48,020 nt of DNA from CAIKOD01 sp035543455 (GCA_035543455.1 DATKKE010000026.1:1-48020); one strand, 5' to 3'; positions 16,671-26,034 are shown, numbered from the stretch's first letter. Made by a program: numbers and translations. Notes: generated by a model from the sequence alone, not told the origin.

Positions 16671-17591
16671 TTACGGGTTGCACTTCCCGCATATCGACCG
16701 GAATAATGTCGTACTCAGATACCTGTCTCCCCTGTCGGGGAAAACGGTCGCGATGATCCCCTCATCCATTGATGCTGCTACCTCGAGCGCTCCGGCAAGC
16801 GCGGCACCGCTCGACATACCCGTGAAGATCCCTTCCCTTGTAGCCAGTTGTCGTGCCACCCGGTATGCCTCCTCGCTATAAACCCTGATTTTTTTATCGA
16901 TATTGGCAGGGTCGTATATGGATGGGACAATTGCCTCTTCCATGTTTTTCAGTCCCTGTATCGAGTGACCCGGTTCGGGTTCCACCCCGACAATCCGGAC
17001 TTTCGGGTTTTTTTCCCTGAGAAATTTTCCCACACCCATCAGGGTCCCGGTAGTCCCCATCCCTGCAACAAAACAATCGATGGTTCCATCCGCCTGTGCA
17101 TACATCTCCGGGCCGGTGGTCTCATAGTGCGCGAGAATATTTGCCTCGTTCGTGAACTGGTCGGGCATGTACCAGGCATCGGGGTCTCGCTTTACAATCT
17201 CCCACGTACGGCGTATCGCTCCGTCAGTACCTTCTTCATCCGGGGTTATTTCGACATCGGCACCGAATGCCTCGATAATCCGCCGCCTTTCGATGCTGAC
17301 GCAACCCGGCATAACGAGCCTTACACGGTATCCCCTTGCCGCGCCGATCATCGCAAGCGATATCCCGGTATTCCCTGAGGTCGGCTCGATAATGGTCACA
17401 CCCTTTTTCAGCTTTCCGGTTCTTTCCGCATGAGTGATCAGATATTTTGCGGTCCGGTCTTTTATCGAACCGCCCGGGTTGCATCCCTCGAGTTTCGCGA
17501 ATATGCGGACCTTCGGATAAGGATTTAATTTTTTGATCTCGACGAGCGGGGTATTGCCTATCGCGTCAAGAAGCGAATTTTCCTGGATCAT
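16671..17591 (-). CDS. cysK: Cysteine synthase (O-acetylserine sulfhydrylase)
   Basis: 305 residues from the ATG at 17591 (a TTG at 17618 is less likely). The PLP lysine is K44 in NPGGSIKDRTA. The substrate loop PTSGNTG is at about 70-76, the phosphate-binding GMGTTGT near 182, and a late GMSSGAALAG near 270. All are standard for fold-type II beta-replacing enzymes of the CysK/CBS group. The expected reaction is O-acetylserine plus sulfide to cysteine. CysM or a cystathionine beta-synthase-like role is possible from sequence alone, but the length and absence of CBS domains favour CysK. It is divergent from a SufS-like desulfurase across 97 bp, linking cysteine supply and sulfur mobilisation. 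Confidence 0.93.
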   Translation of the reverse strand: MIQENSLLDAIGNTPLVEIKKLNPYPKVRIFAKLEGCNPGGSIKDRTAKYLITHAERTGKLKKGVTIIEPTSGNTGISLAMIGAARGYRVRLVMPGCVSIERRRIIEAFGADVEITPDEEGTDGAIRRTWEIVKRDPDAWYMPDQFTNEANILAHYETTGPEMYAQADGTIDCFVAGMGTTGTLMGVGKFLREKNPKVRIVGVEPEPGHSIQGLKNMEEAIVPSIYDPANIDKKIRVYSEEAYRVARQLATREGIFTGMSSGAALAGALEVAASMDEGIIATVFPDRGDRYLSTTLFRSICGKCNP

Positions 17592-17688
17592 AGCGGTTAC
17601 CGTAAATATTGCGATCAATAAGGGTTGCCAGGATGTTTAAAATGATCTTTGGCGCCATAGAATCATCTTTGTGGTATGAGGATAAAAC

Positions 17689-18867
17689 GTGTTCTGGATG
17701 TACAGCCTGGCGTGTCTCAGGGAAGAATTCCCTATCCTCAACGAGTGTATCTACCTCGATTCAGCTTCGACGAGCCCGACCCCCCGGAGGGCGGTTGAGG
17801 CGATGTGTGATTATTTTTACCATTATTCGGCGAACCATGGACGTGGGGCCCACCGCCTCGCACGGAAAACTACTGAAGAATTTGAAAAGACAAGGGATGA
17901 CCTCGGTTCGTTCCTCGGCGTCCCCAGGGACCACCTGGTTTTTACCAAAAATACGACCGATTCCATCAACCATGTCGCCCACGGCCTGAAATGGAAACGC
18001 GGCGATGAAGTGATTGTCACCTCAATTGATCACCATTCCAATTTCCTTCCATGGATGGCACTTAAGGAACGGGGGGTCAGGATAAAAATCCTCCCCCACC
18101 GGAACAGTATAATCGATCCTGAAGAACTGAACCCGCTTCTTTCCAAAAAGACCAAGATCGTGGCCGTCACCCATATGCCTAATATTACCGGGACCCTCCA
18201 GCCTGTCCACGAAATAACGAAAATAGCCCATGATGCGGGTGCGGCTGTCGTCGTGGACGGGGCACAATCCGTGGGGCATGTTCCGTTCGAAACCGGTGAT
18301 ATCGATTACCTTGCGATACCCGGACATAAGGGACTGCTCGGCCCGCAGGGGACCGGCGCTCTCTATGTTGCAGATTACAAGGATTTAAGCATCTCAAACC
18401 ATGGCGGCGGAATTGTCAGAAATGTATACCTGGACTCGTATGAACTCCTTCCCCCTCCTGCGCAGTTTGAACCGGGCACCCCGAACATTCCCGGTGTGAT
18501 CGGGCTTGGAAAAGCGATCGGCCTTGTCAGGGAACTTGGCGTGAAAAATATTCACCGGCATGAAACCGACCTCGGAAAAAAACTGCGTGCCGGTATCATC
18601 GATATACCCGGGGTTTCTGTATACAGCCCCGACAATACGCCGGTTATTTCATTCAACATCGATGGGCTGACCCCGACGGAATGTGCAACCCGGCTTGACG
18701 ATATGGAGAGGATCTGTGTCCGTTCAGGAATGCACTGTGCCCAGCCCCTGGCAAGTTCGTTCCACCCGGAAGGGACTGTCAGGGCCTCGATTGGCTGTTA
18801 TACAACAGAAGAAGAGATAAGGATTTTTTGCGATACCGTAAACTCGCTCGTTTCGCGATCGACCTGA
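17689..18867 (+). CDS. SufS/CsdA-like cysteine desulfurase (aminotransferase class V)
   Basis: 392 residues from a GTG at 17689, which has AGGAT about 6 nt upstream; an ATG lies nine nucleotides on. The PLP lysine is K214 in PGHKGLLG, the pyridine-pairing Asp is D190 in VVVDGAQS, and a conserved His sits in SIDHHSN near 113-116. The catalytic Cys is C350 in RSGMHCAQP, the R-x-G-x-H-C-A motif of group II desulfurases. Such enzymes release sulfane sulfur from cysteine for Fe-S clusters or other sulfur carriers. Methanogens often lack NifS and take sulfide directly, so the substrate and partner here deserve caution. Divergent from cysK. Confidence 0.9.
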   Translation: MFWMYSLACLREEFPILNECIYLDSASTSPTPRRAVEAMCDYFYHYSANHGRGAHRLARKTTEEFEKTRDDLGSFLGVPRDHLVFTKNTTDSINHVAHGLKWKRGDEVIVTSIDHHSNFLPWMALKERGVRIKILPHRNSIIDPEELNPLLSKKTKIVAVTHMPNITGTLQPVHEITKIAHDAGAAVVVDGAQSVGHVPFETGDIDYLAIPGHKGLLGPQGTGALYVADYKDLSISNHGGGIVRNVYLDSYELLPPPAQFEPGTPNIPGVIGLGKAIGLVRELGVKNIHRHETDLGKKLRAGIIDIPGVSVYSPDNTPVISFNIDGLTPTECATRLDDMERICVRSGMHCAQPLASSFHPEGTVRASIGCYTTEEEIRIFCDTVNSLVSRST

Positions 18868-18983
18868 CCTGGTTCTCCCGGTGCCGGACCCAGGCATCGA
18901 TGCCAGGCCAGGTCTCCTGGCAAGGGTTCCGGTTTACATCTCCCGTCCCGTTACGAGATCCCGGTTCCGCCGATACCTGTATG

Positions 18984-19286
18984 TCACCGTTTGTACTCCC
19001 CAAGTATGTCGAGGACGATATTAACGCCCTGCATGGCTTCTGTGAAACCGGGATCAATTGCCAATGCTTTTTTGTATTTCGCGAGCGCTTCCCTCTCGCG
19101 GCCCATGTGGCAGAGACAATTACCCATTTCATTGTATGCCTTCGAAAACCGTGGTGCCATCGTAACGACCTGCCTCAGGTACTGAAAGGCGGTCTCATGT
19201 TTTCCTTTCTCAGCACATTCGACGGCTTTCTTATAGAGGTATTGTGCTTCAACCGGTATCGGATTTCCATTACCGTTATTGTTCAC
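18984..19286 (-). CDS. TPR-repeat protein
   Basis: About 100 residues. Two clear tetratricopeptide repeats and one partial are visible: AQYLYKKAVECAEKGKHETAFQYLRQVVTMAPRFSKAYNEMGNCLCHMGREREALAKYKKALAIDP, with consensus Gly, Ala and Pro positions, then GFTEAMQGVN. The N-terminal NNNGNGNP stretch is low-complexity. The GTG at 19286 is preferred because a GGGGGG run lies about 7 nt upstream; the TTG at 19292 abuts that run. TPR domains mediate protein-protein contacts, and no enzyme domain is present. Confidence 0.85.
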   Translation of the reverse strand: MNNNGNGNPIPVEAQYLYKKAVECAEKGKHETAFQYLRQVVTMAPRFSKAYNEMGNCLCHMGREREALAKYKKALAIDPGFTEAMQGVNIVLDILGEYKR

Positions 19287-19431
19287 TGGCAATCCCCCCC
19301 TATATTAACCGGCCTGGCCCCCAAGCGACGACCGGCAATTGGATTACATCCTCCGGCATGATGAATCTTTGCGAATCAGCTCTGCCGTGCAGAATAGTTT
19401 TGGAATGTTTTTCGTGAATACCTATAGGCAA

Positions 19432-19743
19432 TCACATCTTCGACTGGTCGAATACCTTGTTCGTTATCTTATGGCGACGTTTTCCGCTAACTGTTCCTTC
19501 CCACGGTCTTGAACCGTGTGATCTTAGTTTCCCGGTTCTCCCTGGTTCCTGCTGCTGTTGTATTCCAAGGAAACAGTCTACCGGGTCTTTTCCACCCTGG
19601 CAGAGGTTCGATTTAAAATCCCCGCAGTCCCGGCAGGTTGGCACACAGGACTCAAGGAGCGATGGAAAATGGGCTTTCCAGAGATCGGCGTCTATTTTTC
19701 CCTGGTCAAGAAATCTTCTGATATGACGTGCCGTATATTTCAT
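19432..19743 (-). CDS. Small cysteine-rich protein, unknown
   Basis: About 103 residues if it starts at the ATG at 19743 (MKYTARHIRRFLDQGKIDADLW). In-frame starts at 19785 and 19806 have no better ribosome binding sites. An AAAATTAA box about 28 nt before 19743 suggests a leaderless transcript. The centre has SCVPTCRDCGDF, SNLCQGGKDPVDCFLG, five cysteines that could bind a metal. The tail is Gln/Arg-rich and basic. A near-perfect 14-bp palindrome (AGGGAGGTCTCCCT, 19756-19769) lies between box and start and could be an operator. The family was not recognised. Confidence 0.6.
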   Translation of the reverse strand: MKYTARHIRRFLDQGKIDADLWKAHFPSLLESCVPTCRDCGDFKSNLCQGGKDPVDCFLGIQQQQEPGRTGKLRSHGSRPWEGTVSGKRRHKITNKVFDQSKM

Positions 19744-20015
19744 AGGTACTACTATAGGGAGGTCTCCCTTAATTTTCCTGTTCATTGCAACAGGCCGGTG
19801 GCCCACCAGGAAAGAGAGGAAAGAGGAGTATTTTCATGGTTTTCACCGGAGCAATTACCCGTGAAAGCTTCCCTTGTTTATCACTAAATCCCGTGGCGGT
19901 CTGCATAATCGTCAGCCCCGCCTTAAAATAAAAATTGAGTAAGGAGAAGCGATTACCAAATCCGGGACAGGGTATCTGGAGGATTGTGTCCTCCAATACG
20001 TTCCTGCTCCTGAAT

Positions 20016-20423
20016 CTAGACCAGGCTTACGCCGCCCTGGTACGAGAATGACTTGCTGAAACTGTTGATGAGCCCGCTTGCCGATGCATATTCTGAATAG
20101 TAGATGTCTGTGGCCTTTTCACCGGTGCTGCCGTCTCCTCCCTGTACGTGTGCGGTAAAGAATGCTGTTGCAGTCCCGGTCATCGGTACGTACGTCCCAT
20201 CAGCAAGGGTAATGCCTTTGGCCGACACGGCATAATTAAGGGTTACGGGCACGTCTGGATCAGTACCCACGAACCTCGTGCTAAGCTGGGTAGTAACCGA
20301 AGCCAGCTGGGTATCGGTTGTACTGCCAGCACGTGCTGAGCTGTCGGCCATGACACTACCGGTCAGCGCCATCAGTATTGCGATGGCAATCAGAACGACA
20401 CCGATGGGTCTGGTTGAATTCAA
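20016..20423 (-). CDS. Small secreted protein with a domain shared with the 47-kb protein
   Basis: 135 residues from a TTG at 20423, with GGAGG 7 nt upstream. A signal peptide is visible (MNSTRPIGVVLIAIAILMALTG, cleavage near VMADSS). The mature part matches the C-terminal region of the secreted protein at 46558-47766 almost in full. Shared segments are TRFVGTDPDVPVTLNY versus TRFVGTDATIPVVLNY, and the ending SEYASASGLINSFSKSFSY versus SETSTASGLISKFSKSMSY. It is therefore a stand-alone copy of a surface domain. No enzyme motif is present. Role unknown, perhaps a surface-layer accessory. Confidence 0.82.
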   Translation of the reverse strand: MNSTRPIGVVLIAIAILMALTGSVMADSSARAGSTTDTQLASVTTQLSTRFVGTDPDVPVTLNYAVSAKGITLADGTYVPMTGTATAFFTAHVQGGDGSTGEKATDIYYSEYASASGLINSFSKSFSYQGGVSLV

Positions 20424-20766
20424 GTATATTCCTCCTACAGTTCTTGTGCCCCGGTGATCCGGAACACAATATATCCTGAAACGGTATACTATTTAATGAG
20501 ATTTTTTTAAATACTCTGTGGTATGGTGATAAAACCGACAGGTTCTGGCTATATGGTGAATTTTAAATCCGGCACCCGCATCCGGCCCTTATCATTTCTC
20601 GTATCCTGTCATATGGCCGTATCAAAAAAAATTCGGCAGAGATTAACGAAAAAAATTAATATAATCTGATTTGAGGACAACCGCATCAGGATATCCATCT
20701 CCCCAAATTGCATTTCAAGGGATTTTCAGCGCCTGGAAAAAGCACTAATATCTTCCTTTAAAAAAA
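20424..20766. other. Intergenic, A/T-rich, no gene seen
   Basis: Holds the leader and probable TATA box (TATTTAAAAA on the minus strand, near 20505-20515) of the secreted-protein gene. The remainder has no open frame of note. Confidence 0.5.
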
Positions 20767-21579
20767 TCAGAGATATATCGAAGGGTTGACCGGGAGCACA
20801 ACGGTTACTGCCGCAATCTGGTTGTCGACCACGGTAACGCTCCTTGTTACCCCGGTATATCCCGGCTTTAGAATTCGTAGCTCATGCTGGCCCGGTGCAA
20901 CTCTGTTGATCGTCTCCGGGGTGACCCCGGTAAGCCGGTTGTCAAGATAGACACTCGCAAAAGACGGTGTTGAGACCACACTGATTGTACCTGACGGGGT
21001 TGCAGCAGACGGTTGTTTATCCAGGATGGCGTAAACATCTGTCACGGCTCCGCCCGACACGGTGACCTGGGCGTCATAATTCCCGAAATCCTGTTTTGTC
21101 AGCAGAACCTGGTGCTGCCCTGCGGATATTCCGCCGATAGTCATGGGTGTAACTCCCATGAGCCGGTTGTCGATGTATATAGTTGCAGCGGTCGGTGAAG
21201 AAGAGATCCTGATAGAACCTGCGGAAGGGATGACCCGGGGTTTTTGAATCAGAACTGCATAAACCCGGGTTACGGACCCGGCATTCACCGTTACCTGTTG
21301 AGTATAAGGAAGATATCCGGGAGTGGTAAGGAGCACGGTATGAGCTCCCGGAGAAATCCCGTTGAGTACGACAGGGGTTACGCCTGCCTGCCGGTTGTCA
21401 AGGGAGATCGTGGTCTGGTACGGCACCGATGACACCGCGATCGATCCGGCCTGCTGCGAAGTTATGCCGAATACCTGGCCGGAAACAGGGTTTTCGAGGA
21501 CAACGACCATGATACAGGCGAAAATAACAAAATTAATACATTTTTTTCTTATGGAATTTTCTTGGAAAATCTGCTTCAT
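20767..21579 (-). CDS. Secreted/anchored protein with three PEGA domains
   Basis: About 270 residues. A basic N-terminus (MKQIFQENSIRKK) precedes a hydrophobic segment near residues 15-32 that can serve as signal or anchor. Three PEGA repeats of about 70 residues follow. Each has the S-x-P-x-x-A/T-x-I/V-Y/S-x-D-N-R start (for example SSPTAATIYIDNRLMGVTP), a G-x-H-x-V/L-L/R turn (ISAGQHQVLLTKQ) and a closing V-T-V strand. They are joined by Pro-rich linkers. PEGA domains are small beta folds on prokaryotic surface proteins. Several in-frame starts lie within 15 nt (21579-21594), so the exact start is open. Confidence 0.85.
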   Translation of the reverse strand: MKQIFQENSIRKKCINFVIFACIMVVVLENPVSGQVFGITSQQAGSIAVSSVPYQTTISLDNRQAGVTPVVLNGISPGAHTVLLTTPGYLPYTQQVTVNAGSVTRVYAVLIQKPRVIPSAGSIRISSSPTAATIYIDNRLMGVTPMTIGGISAGQHQVLLTKQDFGNYDAQVTVSGGAVTDVYAILDKQPSAATPSGTISVVSTPSFASVYLDNRLTGVTPETINRVAPGQHELRILKPGYTGVTRSVTVVDNQIAAVTVVLPVNPSIYL

Positions 21580-21929
21580 CAACATCATCCACACAAGGCA
21601 GGCCAGCCGGATTTTTTGAAAAAATCCGAAAGGCCCTCCATGAATAAGAACGGATTATTACCGGGAACGATAAAACTATCTCATCGTCCTGCCTGCGGAA
21701 CTGAAAACAGGGTGCCATAAACGGGAGCTTGCAAAACCAGAATTCCCTGATAACGAGACTCTCACAAATTCAACGATGCGGGCAGATATCTCAATATGCC
21801 TCACGTTTCGGATTTGACGTATGGTTAAAAAGTCAGGGGCCAAAAAAAAGCAACAGGAGAAAACCCTGATGCAGGACCACGGGAATATTCCGGCAATCTT
21901 AACCGGCTTTTTGGAGGAGGCAGATCGCG

Positions 21930-22490
21930 ATGAACGGCAAACGATTCTCTCCAGATGATCCGGAGAGGAGGCGGTGGCAGGACCCCGACGTGATCCTTAC
22001 TACGATCGGGCTCGAACCAGGAATGGTGTTTGTGGATATCGGATGTAACGAGGGTTATTTTGCGCTCCCTGCGGCGAGAATCGCCGGGTCCGGAGGAAAG
22101 GTCTTCGGGGTCGATATCAGTCCCGAAGCGATCGGGCACCTCGCCAGCCGGGCCAGGGACGAAGGGCTTACCAACATGGTCCTCCGGGTCGGTACAGCAG
22201 AAGATGCAGTTGTCTGCAGAAAATGTGCAGATTTTGTGTTTTACGGGATCGACCTCCATGATTTCAGGGACCCGGCAATGGCGATCAGGAACGCGGGGAA
22301 GATGTTAAAACCGTCCGGGCTGCTCGTCGACCTCGACTGGAAGGATGAACCGACCCCGTTCGGCCCGCCAGCCGAGATCAGATTCTCTATCGAAAAAGCT
22401 ACGTCTCTTATCAGGTCCATCGGTTTCCATATCCTGTCCGTAGCGGAAGCCGGCCCCTATCATTACCTGATTATTGCCGGCCTCCGATGA
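21930..22490 (+). CDS. Small class I SAM-dependent methyltransferase
   Basis: 186 residues. Motif I VFVDIGCNEGYFALPAAR lies near residues 33-50, the acidic residue after strand 2 in VFGVDISPEAI near 60, and motif IV-like ADFVFYGIDLHDF near 100. Motif LKPSGLLVDLDWKD near 130 and a late HYLIIAGLR strand complete the fold. The layout resembles short UbiE/arsenite-methyltransferase-like cores without a substrate cap. A GGAGG lies 9 nt before the ATG. The substrate cannot be deduced. The next gene is on the opposite strand, so it is transcribed alone. Confidence 0.85.
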   Translation: MNGKRFSPDDPERRRWQDPDVILTTIGLEPGMVFVDIGCNEGYFALPAARIAGSGGKVFGVDISPEAIGHLASRARDEGLTNMVLRVGTAEDAVVCRKCADFVFYGIDLHDFRDPAMAIRNAGKMLKPSGLLVDLDWKDEPTPFGPPAEIRFSIEKATSLIRSIGFHILSVAEAGPYHYLIIAGLR

Positions 22491-22614
22491 ATGGTACTGC
22501 CAATTTTTTTATTATCCGGGATTTTCCTGAATGGCCAGGAAGCCTGACCGGGTCATTACAGGTGCTATTTTTCTTACAAATCCCGGCTGGTCATTGAACC
22601 GGTTCATTTCGGGA

Positions 22615-24804
22615 TCAGTCCTTTGCAGAAGATGATGAGGCTTCAGATGATCCTGTTATTCCATGGACGACACCTGGTGAAAACCGGAATTTCCCCCTCG
22701 GAATAAAAATCTCAAAACGGGCTCCCTTCCCTGGTTCCCCGGTTTCCCGGATGGAAATTTTTGTAATCGATAGTATTTCCCTGGTAAGAAACAGCCCGAA
22801 CCCGTTAATTTTGCCAAAACCCTGTTTGAATATATTCTCCTTGTCTTTGTCGGGTATCCCGATGCCGTTGTCTTCGTAGACGACAAGGAGACCATGACTG
22901 GTCTCCGCAGAAGACAGTCTGATTTCGGTTACGTGTTCTCCATGGACCAGCGAATTGTCGACCAGGTTGCCGATCGCCTTTTCGAAGAGGGGATCAACAA
23001 AGATCTCGACAGGTTTTACGTCGATCACCTGGCGGACCGGTAGCATGTCGAGATGGGAGATTGCATATTTGAAGGTGATGAGGAGATCCTGCCAGGTGGA
23101 GGTTTTAATCCCCAGTTCCTGGTAATCCCCGGTAAATTCTATCTGGGACAATATCCTCCGTGCGACCCGCTCCATCTTCTCGCACATCGGTCCGATGTCG
23201 GAACTGTCATTAATCCTTTTTGACAGGTCAAGATATCCGAACAGGATTGTCAGCTGGTTCTTGATGTCATGGCGGGTGATAGCTGAGAGCAACTGGAGCT
23301 TTTGCGTGACAGCGACAAGACTCGCCTCATAATTTTTTCGTTCGGTGATATCTCTTGAGATACAGAAAAATAAGGGAGACGAGTCGGCAGTCGCAGGAAT
23401 GTACTGCACGCTCGACTCGAGTATATACTCGCTCTCGTCGGTCCCGGCAATTACCAGTTCAAAAGTCCGGGTCCCTTTATAATCCGGTTCTTTGCTAAGT
23501 CCGGCACCGAGCGCTTCAATAAAATTATCTCTCGTTTCCGGCGTGGTGATCAGGGCCAGATGTTCCCCGATGACGAGATCTGAGCCGACCTTTTTTGCAA
23601 GGCGTTTGAGCTGCCGGTTGTAGGAGAGGAGGATCCCACCGGTCGTTATGGAAAATATGCAGTCGTTTGCATTGTTCAACAGGTTTGCATACCGGGATTC
23701 ACTCTGCTTTAATTTTTCCCGGGACTGATCGAGGGAAGAGAGCATCAGATTGACGGACTCTGCAAGGGAGGTGATCTCATCATTTCCCCGGGGTTTCACC
23801 CTGCCGCTTGAGTTGCCTGAAGAGCCGATATACTGGACTTCCCTGTTAAGACGGGTTATCCTTGAAATCACACTGTATTCCAGTAGAACGAGAATGGCAC
23901 CCCCGAAAATGAACCCGACAATCAGGAGGGACAAAAATATATAATTCATCGAGGCAATTCCGTATCTGTATATCGGCCTCGGTAATTCTGTTTTAAGCAC
24001 CAAAGGTGTGCCGCCCCGGATATCAGGGAGTATACGGTAACCCGCAATCATTGTTTCAGATTCGGGTGATACAATTGTGTCGCCGGCTCCTGGAGGAACA
24101 CTGCCCGCCATGCTTCCCAGGTTCCCCGGTCCCACCGGTTCCACCGAGGCATGGGACCCGAGGGGATCGGATATCTTACCGAGTTCGGTGGTATCGAGAT
24201 TCCTGCCGATAAGAAGGTACCCGATGATCTGGCCTTCGTCAACTACTGGTCTGACGGCGACAAGTACCGGTCCCGAATCGAGGTTCAGGATCCCTTTTTT
24301 TCCACTGCTCACCTGGTAGAAAGGCTGGTTTTCTAATGCATCGAGGAGACTCCGCGGTGTAGGCTGCTGCCCTGCTGACTCGAGACTTATATATTTATGG
24401 GCAACGGTGTGTCCTTTCCGGTCGAGAATTATGAGGACATTTGCATCGGCGCTGGTGAATGTACTATCAGGGAATTCGTTTAGAACGGGAGTGCTTGCCG
24501 GAGATGCAAGAATCGTGCGGGTAATTTCAGACCCCGCCCACACCAGCGCGAGCGTGTCAAGATTATCAATCCTGTCGTCAATGCCGCTCAGGGTCCTGTT
24601 GACATTATCAACCATAGCCTGCTGTTCGAAACTGGTAAATCCCCCCATTACCTGGATCCTGGAAATAATGAGAACGGTGATGAGAAGGCCGACAAATATA
24701 GCGGTAATAATGATAAACGTTGATGTCTGCAGTGAATTCGGGTTCTTCCTTTCCGGATCCGTCAGGCGGAAAACCCTTGGGAAGATCCTGGGACCTGAGG
24801 TCAT
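22615..24804 (-). CDS. Sensor histidine kinase: CHASE4-like, HAMP, PAS, kinase
   Basis: 729 residues. Membrane span one is at about 29-49 and span two at 288-312, enclosing an extracytoplasmic sensor of about 240 residues. The sensor's NVLIILDRKGHTVAHKYI and GPVLVAVRPVVDEGQIIGYLLIGRNLD strands fit a CHASE4 domain. A HAMP linker (about 311-365), a PAS domain (about 370-490, ending SRDITERK) and the H-box ITRHDIKNQL follow, with H512 as phospho-acceptor. The HATPase has the N-box NLVDNSLVHG, G1 box DNGIGIPDKDKENIF and G2 box GFGLFLTREIL. There is no output domain, so a separate response regulator must exist. A TATA box about 22 nt upstream suggests leaderless transcription. It is divergent from the PstS-like gene. 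Confidence 0.92.
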   Translation of the reverse strand: MTSGPRIFPRVFRLTDPERKNPNSLQTSTFIIITAIFVGLLITVLIISRIQVMGGFTSFEQQAMVDNVNRTLSGIDDRIDNLDTLALVWAGSEITRTILASPASTPVLNEFPDSTFTSADANVLIILDRKGHTVAHKYISLESAGQQPTPRSLLDALENQPFYQVSSGKKGILNLDSGPVLVAVRPVVDEGQIIGYLLIGRNLDTTELGKISDPLGSHASVEPVGPGNLGSMAGSVPPGAGDTIVSPESETMIAGYRILPDIRGGTPLVLKTELPRPIYRYGIASMNYIFLSLLIVGFIFGGAILVLLEYSVISRITRLNREVQYIGSSGNSSGRVKPRGNDEITSLAESVNLMLSSLDQSREKLKQSESRYANLLNNANDCIFSITTGGILLSYNRQLKRLAKKVGSDLVIGEHLALITTPETRDNFIEALGAGLSKEPDYKGTRTFELVIAGTDESEYILESSVQYIPATADSSPLFFCISRDITERKNYEASLVAVTQKLQLLSAITRHDIKNQLTILFGYLDLSKRINDSSDIGPMCEKMERVARRILSQIEFTGDYQELGIKTSTWQDLLITFKYAISHLDMLPVRQVIDVKPVEIFVDPLFEKAIGNLVDNSLVHGEHVTEIRLSSAETSHGLLVVYEDNGIGIPDKDKENIFKQGFGKINGFGLFLTREILSITKISIRETGEPGKGARFEIFIPRGKFRFSPGVVHGITGSSEASSSSAKD

Positions 24805-24821
24805 ACTACGGAAATAATTAA

Positions 24822-24888
24822 AAATTTATAGTAGTTAGAGTGTTTTCATAGAGAATATATAGTGATACATGGAATCTATAAATTCCAT
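24822..24888. promoter_or_regulatory. Divergent promoter region with palindrome
   Basis: On the minus strand, CTATAAATTTTTAA near 24819-24834 is a TATA box for the kinase. On the plus strand, AATATATA at 24854-24861 is a TATA box for the PstS-like gene. ATGGAAT (24869-24875) and ATTCCAT (24882-24888) form a dyad at the expected plus-strand start site, where a regulator could act. This also argues that the ATG at 24869 is not the true start of the PstS-like protein. Confidence 0.45.
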
Positions 24889-24958
24889 CCACAAGTTTAT
24901 TCCGACCTCCCGGATATCTTTTAAAAGTACGAGCTCCGGCATAGGGGGGACCAGAATA

Positions 24959-25972
24959 TTGACGGAAAAAGATGAGGCGCCACTACCTGGATCGAATACG
25001 AAGAGGGTGGCAATTATTATAACCATTACGGTTGTTTTTGTCGCTATAATCATCGCGGCAATGTTTCTTATCTCCCCGGCTGCACCGAAACTGCCGGCAA
25101 AACCTCCACAAACACTTAATATTTCAGGTTCGACAACAATTCAGCCGGTCTCGGAATCTCTGGCCAACGCATATACCCTGAACCACCCCGATGTTAAAAT
25201 CAAGGTCGAGGGAGGAGGGTCGGGAGCCGGTATCCAGAAAGTCGGCCAGGGCCTGACCGATCTTGGTTCGTCGTCAAGAAACCTCAATCCCGACGAGCTG
25301 GTAAAATACCCGGATCTCCAGGGATACAAGATCGGCGGCAGTGCCGTGGTCGTTATCGTTGACCGGAATTATCCGGCGGACCAGGCCGATAAAAATGAAC
25401 TTCTCGCCCTGTACGATGATAAATCCGAGGATATTTCTAACCTCACTCACCTCAGCGGTATCAGGACGGTGATCCAGAGGTCCGATGATTCGGGGACGGA
25501 AGAGACATTCGCACAGTGGATCAACCCGCCCCAGACCAATCTTTCCCCATCGATGCAGGTGACAGATTATGCCGGTGCCAGCAATGTAACGCCACTGGCC
25601 GTTGCCGGTAATGAAGCGGTTGTAATGGCAGTCGTTAACCACCCGAATAGTATCGGTTTTGCAGATTTCGGGTTTGCCGAACGTGAACCCGGTGTAAAAA
25701 TATTGAAATTGCGTGATTCTGTTTCAGGCCCGGCTCTTCCGGCAAATATCAGCACGGCACGCGAGAGCATCAGGCTCGAGCTGAACAGAGCGGATGGCAA
25801 CAATACGTATTATATTTCAAAGATGACCAGACCGCTCCTTTACATCACGAAAGGCGCTCCGTCTCCCCTTGAGAGCGATTTTATCAGTTTCGCCCAGTCA
25901 AAGGAGTCACAGAAATACTTTGACGATGTGGGCTATTTTTCGATCACCGAATTTTCGAACAATAAACCGTAA
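24959..25972 (+). CDS. PstS-like phosphate-binding protein, membrane-anchored
   Basis: 337 residues from a TTG at 24959, with GGGGGGA about 8 nt upstream. The longer frame from 24869 would start upstream of or at the predicted transcription start. After about 15 cytosolic residues there is one membrane span (VAIIITITVVFVAIIIAAMFL) and a Pro-rich linker, then the type 2 periplasmic-binding fold. Phosphate-contact segments are evident: ISGSTTIQPVSESLA, GGGSGAGIQKV, LGSSSRNL, and QRSDDSGTEETFAQW. The known role is phosphate capture for PstCAB, yet no pstC, pstA or pstB is nearby. It could instead feed a distant transporter or sense phosphate with the divergent CHASE4 kinase. Confidence 0.87.
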   Translation: MTEKDEAPLPGSNTKRVAIIITITVVFVAIIIAAMFLISPAAPKLPAKPPQTLNISGSTTIQPVSESLANAYTLNHPDVKIKVEGGGSGAGIQKVGQGLTDLGSSSRNLNPDELVKYPDLQGYKIGGSAVVVIVDRNYPADQADKNELLALYDDKSEDISNLTHLSGIRTVIQRSDDSGTEETFAQWINPPQTNLSPSMQVTDYAGASNVTPLAVAGNEAVVMAVVNHPNSIGFADFGFAEREPGVKILKLRDSVSGPALPANISTARESIRLELNRADGNNTYYISKMTRPLLYITKGAPSPLESDFISFAQSKESQKYFDDVGYFSITEFSNNKP

Positions 25973-26034
25973 TTTTTCAGACGATTACGTAACTCCGACC
26001 CCGGGCACCTGTCCCATCAATGTCCGATGACACT

